Shown piece after piece: positions 9,138 to 18,336 of a stretch of DNA of 64,000 nt (position 1 is its first letter; each line of letters starts with the position of its first letter). The stretch is from Alistipes sp. Its GTDB lineage: Bacteria; Bacteroidota; Bacteroidia; Bacteroidales; Rikenellaceae. Position numbers and translations under genes: made by a program. The notes beneath the pieces are model-generated. The model was not told where the DNA came from, did no database searches, and saw only the letters and a program-made list of their open reading frames with translations. Location: positions 129,304 through 193,303 of the forward strand of contig JAHHQM010000004.1 of NCBI GenBank assembly GCA_020026395.1. The letters run 5' to 3'.

Positions 9138-9817
9138 CGGCGGTTGATTGTTTCGATTTCTCGGCGGATCTTATCGAAAATAGCCTGCGGGGTCTCCATC
9201 TCGCCCGTCGGCGTACTGCAATCGATCACCCGAAGCGAGGGTTCGGTTTCGGCGGCCTTCAGGAATACACGGCGCACCTGCTCCTGCAACGAGAGGGAGT
9301 CTTCGTGGATGTCGTGACCGCCCTTCAGATAAGCACGGTCATCCCCTTCGCGTTGCTCCTCCAACTTACGGCGGGTAAACGAGAACGGCACATCCAGAAA
9401 CAGCGACGCATCGGGTCGGGGCAGGTTGTTATGGCCGAATTCCAGGTCGAGAATCCAGCGGCACAACTTCGTCCGCTCCTCGTCGGTCTTGAGTTTGGCG
9501 CACTGATAGGCGATATTCGAATACACATAACGATCCAGCACGACGGCTCGTCCTTCTGCGAGCCATTCGCGGATCTTGGGTGCCGCATCGGCACGGTCAC
9601 CCGCAAAAAGCAAGGTCACCAAATAGGGATCAACCTCGTCGGCACGACCAAACTCGCCACGCAGGAAACGGGCGATCTGCTCTCCGTAGATCGGTGCATC
9701 GAATCTCGGGAAATGGATGTATTCCGTTTCGATGCCCCGAAGGCGGAAATATTCGCGCAACAAATTAACCTGTGTCGATTTTCCCGCGCCATCCAATCCT
9801 TCAAGTACGACAAACAT
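9134..9817 (-). CDS. tmk: Thymidylate kinase
   Basis: 227 residues. It phosphorylates dTMP to dTDP with ATP in the cytoplasm. The P-loop GLDGAGKST is at residues 7-15. A DRY motif in the segment VVLDRYVYSNIAYQ corresponds to the TMP-binding DRY/S signature, and a LID-type region follows (SFTRRKLEEQREGD). The length is close to the family norm. It lies 29 bases after sufS and overlaps the DoxX-like gene by four bases, so it is probably cotranscribed with the Fe-S assembly genes. Confidence 0.93.
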   Translation of the reverse strand: MFVVLEGLDGAGKSTQVNLLREYFRLRGIETEYIHFPRFDAPIYGEQIARFLRGEFGRADEVDPYLVTLLFAGDRADAAPKIREWLAEGRAVVLDRYVYSNIAYQCAKLKTDEERTKLCRWILDLEFGHNNLPRPDASLFLDVPFSFTRRKLEEQREGDDRAYLKGGHDIHEDSLSLQEQVRRVFLKAAETEPSLRVIDCSTPTGEMETPQAIFDKIRREIETINRR

Positions 9818-9846
9818 GTATTATAGGTATATTTTTCGGTTTCTAA

Positions 9847-11064
9847 TTATCGGAGCATGCCGACGGCACGTTTCACACCGGCGACCAGTCGCTCCACCTC
9901 TTCGGCAGTGTTATACAGGGCAAACGATGCACGGCACATACCCGACACGCCGAAATGCGTCATGACGGGTTCGGCGCAGTGTCTTCCCGTACGGGTTGCA
10001 ACGCCCAATTTATCAAGTATCATGCCCATATCCGAGGCGTGTACCCCATCGACATTGAACGAAATGATGGCACACTTGTCGGCTGTATTTCCGTAGATAC
10101 GTATGCCGTCGATCTTCATCATCTCGTCGGTGGCATAGCGCAACAATTCGCGTTCGTGCTCCTCGACGGCCTTCAGATCCAGACCGCGCAGGAATTTTAT
10201 GGCCTCGCCCAGTCCGATACCGCCGATAAAGTTCGACGTTCCCGCCTCGAATTTCAACGGAATCGGGGCATAGGTCGTCTTCTCGAACGAAACACGATCG
10301 ACCATATCGCCACCACCCATAAACGGAGGCATCGCCTCGAGCAGGGCACGCTTGCCGTAAAGCACGCCGATACCCGTCGGAGCGTAGAGTTTATGCCCCG
10401 AGAATGCGTAGAAATCGCAATCCAGAGCCTGCACATCGACTCCTCCGTGTACAACGCCCTGGCATCCGTCCACTACGGCAATCGCACCGACCGCATGAGC
10501 GGTACGGATCACCTGTTCCAGGTCGGGACGGGTTCCCAGCGTATTGGAAGCCTGCGTTACGGCCACCACCTTGGTATTTGCGTCGATGAGTTGCGGAAGG
10601 CGATCCAGGCACAATGCGCCCCGATCGTCAAACGGCAGGACGCGGATCTCGGCACCCGTACGCTCGGCCACAAACTGCCAGGGCACGATGTTCGAGTGAT
10701 GCTCCATCTCGCTGATCACGATGTTGTCGCCCGCATGCACGAACCGACTGCCCCACGCCTGTGCGACCGTGTTGAGCGATGCGGTGGCACCCGCCGTGAA
10801 AACGATCTCCTCCTTCTCGCGTGCATTGATAAAACGGGCAATCTCCCCGCGCGACGACTCGTACCACTCGGTACACTCCTCCGAAAGGTAGTGCAGGCCG
10901 CGGTGGACGTTGCTGTTCAGTTCGGTATAAACCTTATTTATGGTCTCCAGAACCACGCGCGGTTTTTGTGCCGTCGCGCCGTTGTCCAGGTAAGTCAGCG
11001 GTTTGGAATAGACCGTACGCTGAAGGATCGGAAACTCCTTGCGTATCTCTTCGACTTGAAACAT
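9847..11064 (-). CDS. sufS: SufS cysteine desulfurase
   Basis: 405 residues, a class V aminotransferase fold. It removes sulfur from cysteine as a persulfide for Fe-S cluster assembly. The PLP-binding lysine is K225 in FSGHKLYAPTG. The catalytic cysteine lies in the RTGRHCAEP segment near residue 362, the group II (SufS) type. HHSNIVPWQ near residue 122 is also typical. It starts three bases after sufD. No SufE or SufU partner is visible in this window. Confidence 0.95.
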   Translation of the reverse strand: MFQVEEIRKEFPILQRTVYSKPLTYLDNGATAQKPRVVLETINKVYTELNSNVHRGLHYLSEECTEWYESSRGEIARFINAREKEEIVFTAGATASLNTVAQAWGSRFVHAGDNIVISEMEHHSNIVPWQFVAERTGAEIRVLPFDDRGALCLDRLPQLIDANTKVVAVTQASNTLGTRPDLEQVIRTAHAVGAIAVVDGCQGVVHGGVDVQALDCDFYAFSGHKLYAPTGIGVLYGKRALLEAMPPFMGGGDMVDRVSFEKTTYAPIPLKFEAGTSNFIGGIGLGEAIKFLRGLDLKAVEEHERELLRYATDEMMKIDGIRIYGNTADKCAIISFNVDGVHASDMGMILDKLGVATRTGRHCAEPVMTHFGVSGMCRASFALYNTAEEVERLVAGVKRAVGMLR

Positions 11065-11067
11065 AAT

Positions 11068-11892
11068 TTACTGTAATTGGTGCATTTTGTTGCTGACCAG
11101 TTCCATCAGCGGTTCGTGCAATTCCTCGATGCTGCAACGGCGCACCACATCCGAGGCAAAGCCCTCGATCTGAAGTGCACGTGCCTGCATCTCGCTCAAA
11201 CCGCGCTGACGCATATAAAGAATCGCCTCGTCGTCCATCTGACCGACCGTCGCACCGTGCGTACACTTCACGTCGTCGGCATAGATTTCCAACTGGGGTT
11301 TGGTGTCGATCTGAGCCGATTCGCTCAACAGAATGTTACGACTCTGCTGCTGGGCATCGGTGCGCTGGGCATCGGGTGCCACATAAACCAATCCGTAGAA
11401 ACGACCCTGCGCCTCGTCCGAAGCCACGCCCTTGATGCACGAATCACTCGTACAATCGGGTACCAGGTGGCGCGTATGGAGGTTCAGCGAGAAGCGTTCC
11501 TCGCCGCCGACGATAAACAATCCGTGGAGCGTGTTGGTGGCGTGAGGCTCGTTGAAGTTCATGCGGAAATCGCACTCCGAACCCGTCAGCGAGAATCCCG
11601 TCACACGGCATTCCGACCCTTGCTTCTGATCCATCTCCGCATCGAGTTTCACCTCACCCAGGAAAAGTTCCGTAAGTTCGAGATGCGCATCACGACCGAC
11701 ATTCACCCTCAATCGGCATTCCGCCGGACGAGTGTACAGCACCACGACACGCGCCGATGCCCCGTCCTTGAGTTCGATGTCAAGGTTTTCGGGATCAATC
11801 GCCGCACAGGGTTTCTCCGTCAGACCCGTAACCGACAACGTGCTGTCGCTGATCTGCGAAAACCCTCCGATGATTTCTTGCAGTGCTTTCAT
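11068..11892 (-). CDS. sufD: SufD, Fe-S assembly scaffold subunit (short form)
   Basis: 274 residues, much shorter than the roughly 420-450 residues of usual SufD. The beta-helix core and C-terminal helices are present: the segment DVKCTHGATVGQMDDEA holds the conserved KCxHGATxG motif, including the histidine implicated in cluster assembly, and the MRQRGLSEMQARAL helix follows. The missing part is the N-terminal helical domain; the protein begins MKALQEIIGGFSQ. The upstream sequence is sufC, overlapping as TAATG, so there is no room for a longer start. It acts with SufB and SufC in the scaffold complex. Either a natural lineage-specific short form or an old deletion. Confidence 0.9.
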   Translation of the reverse strand: MKALQEIIGGFSQISDSTLSVTGLTEKPCAAIDPENLDIELKDGASARVVVLYTRPAECRLRVNVGRDAHLELTELFLGEVKLDAEMDQKQGSECRVTGFSLTGSECDFRMNFNEPHATNTLHGLFIVGGEERFSLNLHTRHLVPDCTSDSCIKGVASDEAQGRFYGLVYVAPDAQRTDAQQQSRNILLSESAQIDTKPQLEIYADDVKCTHGATVGQMDDEAILYMRQRGLSEMQARALQIEGFASDVVRRCSIEELHEPLMELVSNKMHQLQ

Positions 11893-12644
11893 TAGTCCTG
11901 ATATTGATTGATGAGCCAGTCGTAGCCCTCTTTTTCAAGCTTTACTGCCAAGGTCTTGTCACCCGTGTAGATGATACGACCCTTGTAAAGTACGTGAACC
12001 ACATCGGGTACGATGTAATCCAGCAGACGCTGATAGTGCGTGATGACCACCGTGGCGTTGTCCTTCGTGTGGAGTTTCGTAACGCCCGTGGCTACGATGC
12101 GCAGTGCATCGATATCCAGACCCGAATCGGTCTCGTCCAGAATGGCGAGTTTCGGATCGAGCATGGCCATCTGGAAGATCTCGTTCTTTTTCTTCTCACC
12201 GCCCGAGAAACCCTCGTTGACGGCTCGCGAAGTCAGTTTCGACGAAAGCTCCACGACCTTACTTTTCTCTTTCATCAGGCGCAGAAATTCGCCCGCCGTC
12301 AGCGGCTCTTCGCCACGGAACTTGCGGTGCTCGTTCACGGCCAGTTTCATGAAGTTGGCCATCGTCACGCCCGGAATCTCGACCGGATACTGAAAACCGA
12401 GGAACAAACCCAGACGGGCACGATCCTCGATCGACATCTCCAGCAGATTTTTGCCCATAAATTCCACTTCGCCCTCGGTGACAGTGAATTTCTCGTTACC
12501 CGCCAAAACCGACGCCAAAGTCGATTTTCCCGATCCGTTGGGGCCCATGATGGCATGTACTTCGCCCGGTTTCACCTCAAGGTTGATACCGCGGAGGATC
12601 TCCTTGCCCTCAACCGTTGCATGCAGATTTTTAACGCTTAACAT
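11892..12644 (-). CDS. sufC: SufC, Fe-S assembly ATPase
   Basis: 250 residues from ATG 12644. It is an ABC-type ATPase that binds SufB and SufD in the cytoplasm. Walker A is GPNGSGKST; the ABC signature is SGGEKKKNE, the usual SufC variant; Walker B is in LAILDETDSGLD. Longer in-frame starts would run into sufB and are rejected. It sits between sufB (46 bases upstream) and sufD (overlap of one base). Confidence 0.96.
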   Translation of the reverse strand: MLSVKNLHATVEGKEILRGINLEVKPGEVHAIMGPNGSGKSTLASVLAGNEKFTVTEGEVEFMGKNLLEMSIEDRARLGLFLGFQYPVEIPGVTMANFMKLAVNEHRKFRGEEPLTAGEFLRLMKEKSKVVELSSKLTSRAVNEGFSGGEKKKNEIFQMAMLDPKLAILDETDSGLDIDALRIVATGVTKLHTKDNATVVITHYQRLLDYIVPDVVHVLYKGRIIYTGDKTLAVKLEKEGYDWLINQYQD

Positions 12645-12690
12645 ATCTTTTGTAATCTTTTTCCTTTGTGAATAAATTTCGTTTTGTCCG

Positions 12691-14136
12691 TTATCCGACC
12701 GATCCCTCCAGGCTGATCGACAACAGTTTCTGTGCCTCAACGGCAAACTCCATCGGCAGTTTGGCCAACACCTCGCGGGCATAGCCGTTTACGATCAGTC
12801 CCACGGCATCCTCGGTCGAAAGGCCTCGCTGATTGCAGTAGAAGAGCTGGTCGTCGGAGATCTTCGACGTCGTAGCCTCATGCTCCAGGACGGCGGTACG
12901 GTTACGGGCATCGATTTCGGGGAAAGTGTGTGCACCACACTTGTCGCCGATCAAGAGCGAGTCGCACTGCGAATAGTTACGCGCATTGTCGGCACATTTG
13001 GCCACGGACACCAGACCGCGATACGAGTTCTGGCTCTTTCCGGCCGAAATACCCTTCGACACGATGCGGCTGCGGGTATTCTTGCCCACATGGATCATCT
13101 TCGTACCCGTATCGGCCTGCTGGTAGTTGTTGGTGATGGCCACCGAATAGAACTCGCCCACCGAATTATCACCCTTGAGCACACAGCTCGGATATTTCCA
13201 CGTGATGGCCGATCCGGTCTCCACCTGCGTCCACGACAGGCGTGCATTCTCGTGGCACATGCCTCGCTTGGTCACCAGGTTGTAGATACCGCCCTTGCCG
13301 TTCTTGTCGCCCGGATACCAGTTCTGCACCGTCGAATACTTCACCTCGGCGTCTTTCCCGACGATGATTTCGACGACGGCGGCATGCAACTGATTCTCGT
13401 CACGCATCGGCGCGGTACAACCCTCCAGGTAACTTACATAAGCCCCCTCGTCGGCCACGATCAGCGTACGCTCGAACTGACCCGTCTCCGCAGCATTGAT
13501 ACGGAAATAGGTCGAGAGCTCCATCGGGCAACGAACGCCTTTCGGGATGTAGCAGAACGAACCGTCCGAGAAGACGGCGGCGTTGAGTGCGGCGTAATAG
13601 TTATCCTTGTAGGGGACGACCGAACCCAGGTATTTCTTAATCAGGTCGGGGTGATTGCGGATGGCCTCCGAAATCGAGCAGAAGATAATGCCCTTTTCGG
13701 CCAGCGTATCCTTGAAGGTGGTCTTCACCGACACGGAGTCCATGACGGCATCCACGGCAACACCCGCCAGTACCATCTGCTCCTCGAGCGGAATACCCAG
13801 TTTGTCGAACGTACGTTTCAACTCGGGATCGACTTCATCCATCGAATCGAGTTTACGCGTCTGCTTCGGTGCGGCGTAGTAAATGATATCCTGATAGTTG
13901 ATTTCGGGAATCATGAGGTGGCCCCACGTCGGCGGGGTCAGCGTAAGCCAGTAACGGTAGGCTTTCAGGCGACGCTCGGTCATCCATTCCGGCTCGCCCT
14001 TCTTCTCCGAGATCAGGCGGATAATCTCTTCCGAAAGTCCTTTCTGAATCTTATCGGTTTCGATATTGGTCGTAAAACCGTATTTATACTCCTGATCCTG
14101 GATGTTTTCCAGTATTTCTTTGTTGTTGTCAGACAT
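12691..14136 (-). CDS. sufB: SufB, Fe-S cluster scaffold protein
   Basis: 481 residues starting MSDNNKEILENIQDQEYKYG at 14136; the longer ATG at 14184 lies inside the promoter. The conserved SufB core is visible: PKGVRCPMELSTYFRINA, YLEGCTAPMRDENQLHAAVV, and CADNARNYSQCDSLLIGDKC holding the cysteine used for cluster building. It is the first gene of sufBCDS-tmk-doxX and has a well-formed promoter directly upstream. Confidence 0.96.
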   Translation of the reverse strand: MSDNNKEILENIQDQEYKYGFTTNIETDKIQKGLSEEIIRLISEKKGEPEWMTERRLKAYRYWLTLTPPTWGHLMIPEINYQDIIYYAAPKQTRKLDSMDEVDPELKRTFDKLGIPLEEQMVLAGVAVDAVMDSVSVKTTFKDTLAEKGIIFCSISEAIRNHPDLIKKYLGSVVPYKDNYYAALNAAVFSDGSFCYIPKGVRCPMELSTYFRINAAETGQFERTLIVADEGAYVSYLEGCTAPMRDENQLHAAVVEIIVGKDAEVKYSTVQNWYPGDKNGKGGIYNLVTKRGMCHENARLSWTQVETGSAITWKYPSCVLKGDNSVGEFYSVAITNNYQQADTGTKMIHVGKNTRSRIVSKGISAGKSQNSYRGLVSVAKCADNARNYSQCDSLLIGDKCGAHTFPEIDARNRTAVLEHEATTSKISDDQLFYCNQRGLSTEDAVGLIVNGYAREVLAKLPMEFAVEAQKLLSISLEGSVG

Positions 14137-14154
14137 TTCCTTTAAAATAGTAGG

Positions 14155-14185
14155 CAAAGGTACAAACCTATCGGCAGAAATCAAA
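14155..14185 (-). promoter_or_regulatory. Bacteroidota promoter for the suf operon
   Basis: On the minus strand TTTG (14182-14185) is followed by exactly 19 bases and then TACCTTTG (14155-14162), 18 bases before the sufB ATG. This fits the TTTG-N19-TAnnTTTG pattern. Confidence 0.8.
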
Positions 14186-14261
14186 ATTGTAACTCATGAT
14201 TTTCACCCCAGACCAAACTTCGCGCCGTTTTCGCCAATTTTTCCGGGGGACGGAGAAAATC

Positions 14262-14292
14262 GTTGCAAATCGGCACTCTTTTCGTATCTTTG
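14262..14292 (+). promoter_or_regulatory. Promoter for the HMA-AraC regulator
   Basis: GTTG at 14262-14265, 19 bases, then TATCTTTG at 14285-14292; the ATG follows 21 bases later at 14314. It is divergent from the suf promoter about 80 bases away. Confidence 0.75.
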
Positions 14293-14313
14293 CTTCCGTT
14301 ATTTACCCCCGCC

Positions 14314-14886
14314 ATGGAACAACAACACGAATTGCACATCAAAAACATGGTCTGCCCGCGCTGCATCATGTTTGTCCGAGACCTGCTCGAACGAGAAGGA
14401 TTTACGCCTTTGAAGGTCGAGTTGGGGCTGGCCGTTGTCCGCGAACCCGTCACCCCCGAACGCCGCGCCGCGCTCAAACAAAAGCTGCACGATTTCGGCT
14501 TCGAGCTGCTCGACGATCAGCAGCAGCGCATCGCCGACGAGATCCGCACGGCAATCATCGAACGGGTTCATTATCAAAATGATGAAGGCGAGGAAAATCT
14601 CTCGTCATATCTTTCCGAACGACTCCATCGCGATTACAGTTCGTTGAGCAAACTTTTCACGGAGATCAACGGCACGAGCATCGAAAAATACTACGTTGCG
14701 CAACGGGTCGAACGGGTCAAGGAGCTATTGACCTACGGCGAACTGACCGTCAGCGAAATCGCCCACAAGATGCACTATTCGAGCGTTGCCCACCTCAGTG
14801 CCCAATTCCGTAACGTCACGGGCATCTCCCCCACGGCTTTCCGTCAGGCCAAGGAGCATCCGCTCAAGACGCTCGACGAAATTTAG
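14314..14886 (+). CDS. AraC-type regulator with N-terminal heavy-metal-associated-like domain
   Basis: 190 residues from ATG 14314, chosen because the longer ATG at 14263 lies inside the promoter. Residues 1-70 look like a small HMA/ferredoxin-like metal-binding fold: HELHIKNMVCPRC with a C14-P-R-C17 pair, then VKVELGLAVVREPV and LHDFGFELLDD. Residues from about 90 onward are an AraC HTH domain (LSKLFTEINGTSIEKYY; LTVSEIAHKMHYSSVAHLSA; FRNVTGISPTAFRQ). It sits 69 bases upstream of a copper-type P-type ATPase on the same strand, so it is probably a metal-responsive activator or repressor of that gene (inference). It is a one-piece sensor and DNA binder rather than a CueR or CsoR type. Confidence 0.82.
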   Translation: MEQQHELHIKNMVCPRCIMFVRDLLEREGFTPLKVELGLAVVREPVTPERRAALKQKLHDFGFELLDDQQQRIADEIRTAIIERVHYQNDEGEENLSSYLSERLHRDYSSLSKLFTEINGTSIEKYYVAQRVERVKELLTYGELTVSEIAHKMHYSSVAHLSAQFRNVTGISPTAFRQAKEHPLKTLDEI

Positions 14887-14943
14887 GCGGAATCTTGTAA
14901 ATCATATCCATAATTATGTAACACCTTCCTTACGCTCGGATTG

Positions 14944-14951
14944 TATCTTTG
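14944..14951 (+). promoter_or_regulatory. -7-like element (TATCTTTG) immediately before copA
   Basis: TATCTTTG ends four bases before the copA ATG at 14956. If used, transcription would start at or next to the ATG and give a leaderless or nearly leaderless mRNA. No matching TTTG is seen 19 bases upstream, which would suit a regulator-dependent promoter. Confidence 0.45.
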
Positions 14952-14955
14952 CGGT

Positions 14956-17178
14956 ATGGAAAACAAGAAATCAAAAGTCACGACTTGCACGCTTCCCGTC
15001 GTCGGTATGGGATGCGCGGGTTGCGCCGTGCGTGTCGACAGGACACTGCACGAAGTGAAGGGTGTCCGAGAGGCAGGCGTCAATTTCGCGGCTCAAACGG
15101 CACAGATTACATTCGACAACGAATTGTGTTCGGTCGAAAAACTGAAAGCAGCGGTTCAGGCCGCAGGTTACGACCTTCTGATCGAGGATCGCGACCGCGC
15201 CGCAGCCACGGCCGAAAAATTACGCAAGGAGCACTACGCACAGCTCAAACGCTCGTGTCTCGGCGCATGGATTTTGGCCGTGCCGATCATGGTCGGCAGC
15301 ATGTTGTTTATGGACAACATCTATGTGCGTTACGCGTTGTGGATCGCATCGACCATCTCGCTGTTCGTCTTCGGACGCGAATTCTTCGTCAATGCATGGC
15401 GTCAGTTGCTGCACTTCAGTTTCAATATGGATTCGCTGGTGGCCAACAGTACGGGTATCGCCTACCTGTTCAGCGTTTTCAACCTTTTCTTCCCCGAATT
15501 TTGGATCGAGCACGGCATCGAACCGCACCTCTATTTTGAGACGGCGAGCGGTCTGATTGCCTTCATCCTGCTGGGTCGCACGTTGGAGGCACACACCAAG
15601 CAACGCACCTCAACGGCCATCGAGCGTCTGATCGGTCTGAAACCCAAACGCGTGACGATCGTTGACGAGCAGGGCGAGCGCAAGATCCCCATTTCGCGTA
15701 TCGAGCGCGGGCAGATCATCCTCGTTCACCCCGGTGAGCGCATTGCCGTGGACGGTACGGTTACCGAGGGCAGTTCGTATGTCGATGAGAGCATGTTGAG
15801 CGGCGAACCCGTTCCCGTATATAAAGAAATGGGTGCAAAAGTCTTTTCGGGTACCGCCAACCGCGAGGGGGCGTTCCGTTTCCGTGCCGAGAAGGTCGGT
15901 GACGAGACCATCTTGGCGCAGATCATCCGCATGGTCGAAGAGGCACAGGGAAGCCGCGCCCCGATCCAGAACATCGTCGACACGATCGCGGGCATCTTCG
16001 TTCCGGCCATCATCACGATCGCCATTCTGACCTTCTTCGCCTGGTATTTCCTCGATCCGACGGACGGTTTCTCGCATGGTCTTTCGACCATGATGACCGT
16101 TTTGGTCATTGCGTGTCCGTGTGCCCTGGGTCTTGCCACGCCGACGGCCATTATGGTCGGTATCGGTCGCGGTGCCGAGGCAGGTATCCTGATCAAGGGT
16201 GCCGAGAGCCTTCAGACGGCACGCCACATCGACACGGTCGTATTGGACAAAACGGGTACGCTGACCGAGGGTCATCCCGAAGTGGTCGATATGATCTGGG
16301 CAAAGGGCGAACAACACAAAGCCATCCTCGCAGGCTTGGAGAAACTTTCGGAGCATCCGCTGGCCGAGGCCGTGGTTCGCGCCCTGGAGCAGGAGCAGAC
16401 GCCGCACATCGACCACTTCATCAATATTGCGGGTGAGGGTATCCGCGGTAAGGTCGAGGGCAAGGCCTACTACGTCGGTAACGGTGCACGCCTCGAGGCG
16501 GACGGCATCGCAATCTCCGACGAGATCCGTTCCGCAGCCGCACTCTGGCTGAAAGAGGCCTACACACTGGTATGGTTTGCCGACGAGCAGGAAGTTCTGG
16601 CCGTTCTGGCACTAAACGACCGTCTGAAAGCCACCTCCGCCGAAGCGGTTGCCTCGTTGCATAAGATGGGCATCGAGGTATGTCTGCTGACGGGTGATCA
16701 TCAGGCATCGGCCGAAGCCGCCGCACGCAAAGCGGGTATCACCCGCATCAAGGCAGGAGTACAGCCGCAGGACAAAGCCGCCTACATCAAGTCGTTGCAG
16801 GCCGAAGGTCATTGCGTAGCGATGGTCGGCGACGGCATCAACGACAGCGCCGCTCTTGCCACGGCCGATCTGAGTATCGCCATGGGTCAGGGCAGTGACA
16901 TTGCCGTGGATTCGGCACAGGTAACGATCCTTTCATCGGATCTGAAGAAGATCTCCGAGATGATCCGCCTGTCGAAAGCCACGATGCGCACGCTACATCA
17001 GAACCTCTTCTGGGCATTCATCTACAACACGATCAGTATTCCGATTGCCGCGGGTGTGCTCTACCCCGTATTCGGAACGCTGCTGCCCCCGATGGTCGGA
17101 GGTGCCGCCATGGCATTCAGCAGCGTCAGCGTCGTCACCAACAGTCTGCGTCTGAAACGCGCACGGCTCACCGAATAA
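14956..17178 (+). CDS. copA: Copper-translocating P1B-type ATPase (CopA-like)
   Basis: 740 residues from ATG 14956. It exports monovalent copper (or silver) across the inner membrane at the cost of ATP. One N-terminal HMA domain has GMGCAGC (C20, C23). The actuator loop has LSGEP near 281. The transmembrane metal site is C-P-C at 387-389 in the segment IACPCALGLATPTAIM, the P1B-1 copper type. The phosphorylated aspartate is D431 in DKTGTLTEG, and the hinge is GDGINDSAALATADLS. The HMA-AraC gene upstream is its likely regulator. A terminator follows the stop. Confidence 0.94.
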   Translation: MENKKSKVTTCTLPVVGMGCAGCAVRVDRTLHEVKGVREAGVNFAAQTAQITFDNELCSVEKLKAAVQAAGYDLLIEDRDRAAATAEKLRKEHYAQLKRSCLGAWILAVPIMVGSMLFMDNIYVRYALWIASTISLFVFGREFFVNAWRQLLHFSFNMDSLVANSTGIAYLFSVFNLFFPEFWIEHGIEPHLYFETASGLIAFILLGRTLEAHTKQRTSTAIERLIGLKPKRVTIVDEQGERKIPISRIERGQIILVHPGERIAVDGTVTEGSSYVDESMLSGEPVPVYKEMGAKVFSGTANREGAFRFRAEKVGDETILAQIIRMVEEAQGSRAPIQNIVDTIAGIFVPAIITIAILTFFAWYFLDPTDGFSHGLSTMMTVLVIACPCALGLATPTAIMVGIGRGAEAGILIKGAESLQTARHIDTVVLDKTGTLTEGHPEVVDMIWAKGEQHKAILAGLEKLSEHPLAEAVVRALEQEQTPHIDHFINIAGEGIRGKVEGKAYYVGNGARLEADGIAISDEIRSAAALWLKEAYTLVWFADEQEVLAVLALNDRLKATSAEAVASLHKMGIEVCLLTGDHQASAEAAARKAGITRIKAGVQPQDKAAYIKSLQAEGHCVAMVGDGINDSAALATADLSIAMGQGSDIAVDSAQVTILSSDLKKISEMIRLSKATMRTLHQNLFWAFIYNTISIPIAAGVLYPVFGTLLPPMVGGAAMAFSSVSVVTNSLRLKRARLTE

Positions 17179-17202
17179 AATTCATAAGTGTTTTCTCGAA
17201 AC

Positions 17203-17235
17203 CGACCGCATCCCCGTTGAGCGGTCGTTTTTTTT
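17203..17235 (+). terminator. Terminator after copA
   Basis: CGACCGC at 17203-17209 pairs with GCGGTCG at 17221-17227, followed by eight T. Confidence 0.85.
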
Positions 17236-17268
17236 GTACGATCGCCGAAAATGATTATCTTTACCCCC

Positions 17269-18336
17269 ATGAAGATAACCAAGAAACAAACAATCGGCGA
17301 AAACCTGCTCTATGTGATGGTGTGGACGGCCATCATTCTGGTGCCCGTGCTCAACTCGCAGATGATGTCCGAGATGCACATCAGTTTCGAGAATGTGACG
17401 ATCGCCTGGCGCAAAATCGCCCCCTATCTGACGATCTTCCTCGTGCACAACAACATCCTCGCCCCGATGTTCATGTTGCGCCACAAATACCGCATCTATC
17501 TCATTCTGAACATCATTCTGATTGTCGGCATCTTCTGGATGGTCGATCTTTACGAGGATTATCTGGCGCTACATACGCCCGTGTCGGAGATTCCGCAGGA
17601 CGGCATGCCGCACAAGGCTTCGTTCTCCGATCTGGAGATGTATTGGAACGTGATCCTCGCCTTCTTCATGATCGGTGCGAATACGGGTATCAAACTGATG
17701 TACCAGTCGATCCGCGACGAGCAGAAGATGGAGCAGCTCAAACGTCAGAACCTGCAAGCCGAAATGGACTATCTGAAATACCAGATCAACCCCCATTTCT
17801 TCATGAATACGCTCAACAACATCCACGCGCTGATCGACATCGACACCGAGACGGCCAAAACGACCGTCATCGAGCTCTCGAAGATGATGCGCTACGTGTT
17901 GTACGATTCGGGCTGTGAGATCATCTCGCTCAACAACGACATCCAGTTCCTGAAGAACTACATCGAGCTGATGCGCATCCGCTATACCGATGCCATCGAC
18001 ATTCAGGTCGAGCACCCCAAGAATCTTTCGGAGCAGGTCTCCATTCCGCCGCTGTTGTTGATCGTCTTTGTGGAGAATGCCTTCAAACACGGCATCAGCT
18101 ACAACCGCCCCTCGTTCATCCACCTCAAAATCGAGGTCGAAGATGACAAGGTGATCGCCACGTTCTGCAACAGCCGTCATCCGTCCGTCAACCAGAAACC
18201 TTCGGCGGGAATCGGTCTTGAGAATGTACGCAAGCGTCTCGAATTGATCTACGGCGCACGCAACTACACGCTCAAAATCATCGAGAAACCCGACACATAC
18301 CACGTAAAACTCATTATACCGTCACTCCATGCTTAA
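17269..18336 (+). CDS. LytS/YehU-type sensor histidine kinase
   Basis: 355 residues from ATG 17269; a TATCTTTA element lies just upstream. Four hydrophobic helices (about residues 12-30, 50-68, 76-94 and 125-145) are followed by a coiled-coil and the His_kinase (PF06580) domain: YLKYQINPHFFMNTLNNIHA with the phosphorylated histidine at about H176. The ATP-binding part has FVENAFKHGIS and GIGLENVRKRLELIYG. No extracellular sensor domain is visible. Its end overlaps the next gene, a LytTR response regulator, by eight bases, so they form one two-component system. Confidence 0.93.
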   Translation: MKITKKQTIGENLLYVMVWTAIILVPVLNSQMMSEMHISFENVTIAWRKIAPYLTIFLVHNNILAPMFMLRHKYRIYLILNIILIVGIFWMVDLYEDYLALHTPVSEIPQDGMPHKASFSDLEMYWNVILAFFMIGANTGIKLMYQSIRDEQKMEQLKRQNLQAEMDYLKYQINPHFFMNTLNNIHALIDIDTETAKTTVIELSKMMRYVLYDSGCEIISLNNDIQFLKNYIELMRIRYTDAIDIQVEHPKNLSEQVSIPPLLLIVFVENAFKHGISYNRPSFIHLKIEVEDDKVIATFCNSRHPSVNQKPSAGIGLENVRKRLELIYGARNYTLKIIEKPDTYHVKLIIPSLHA

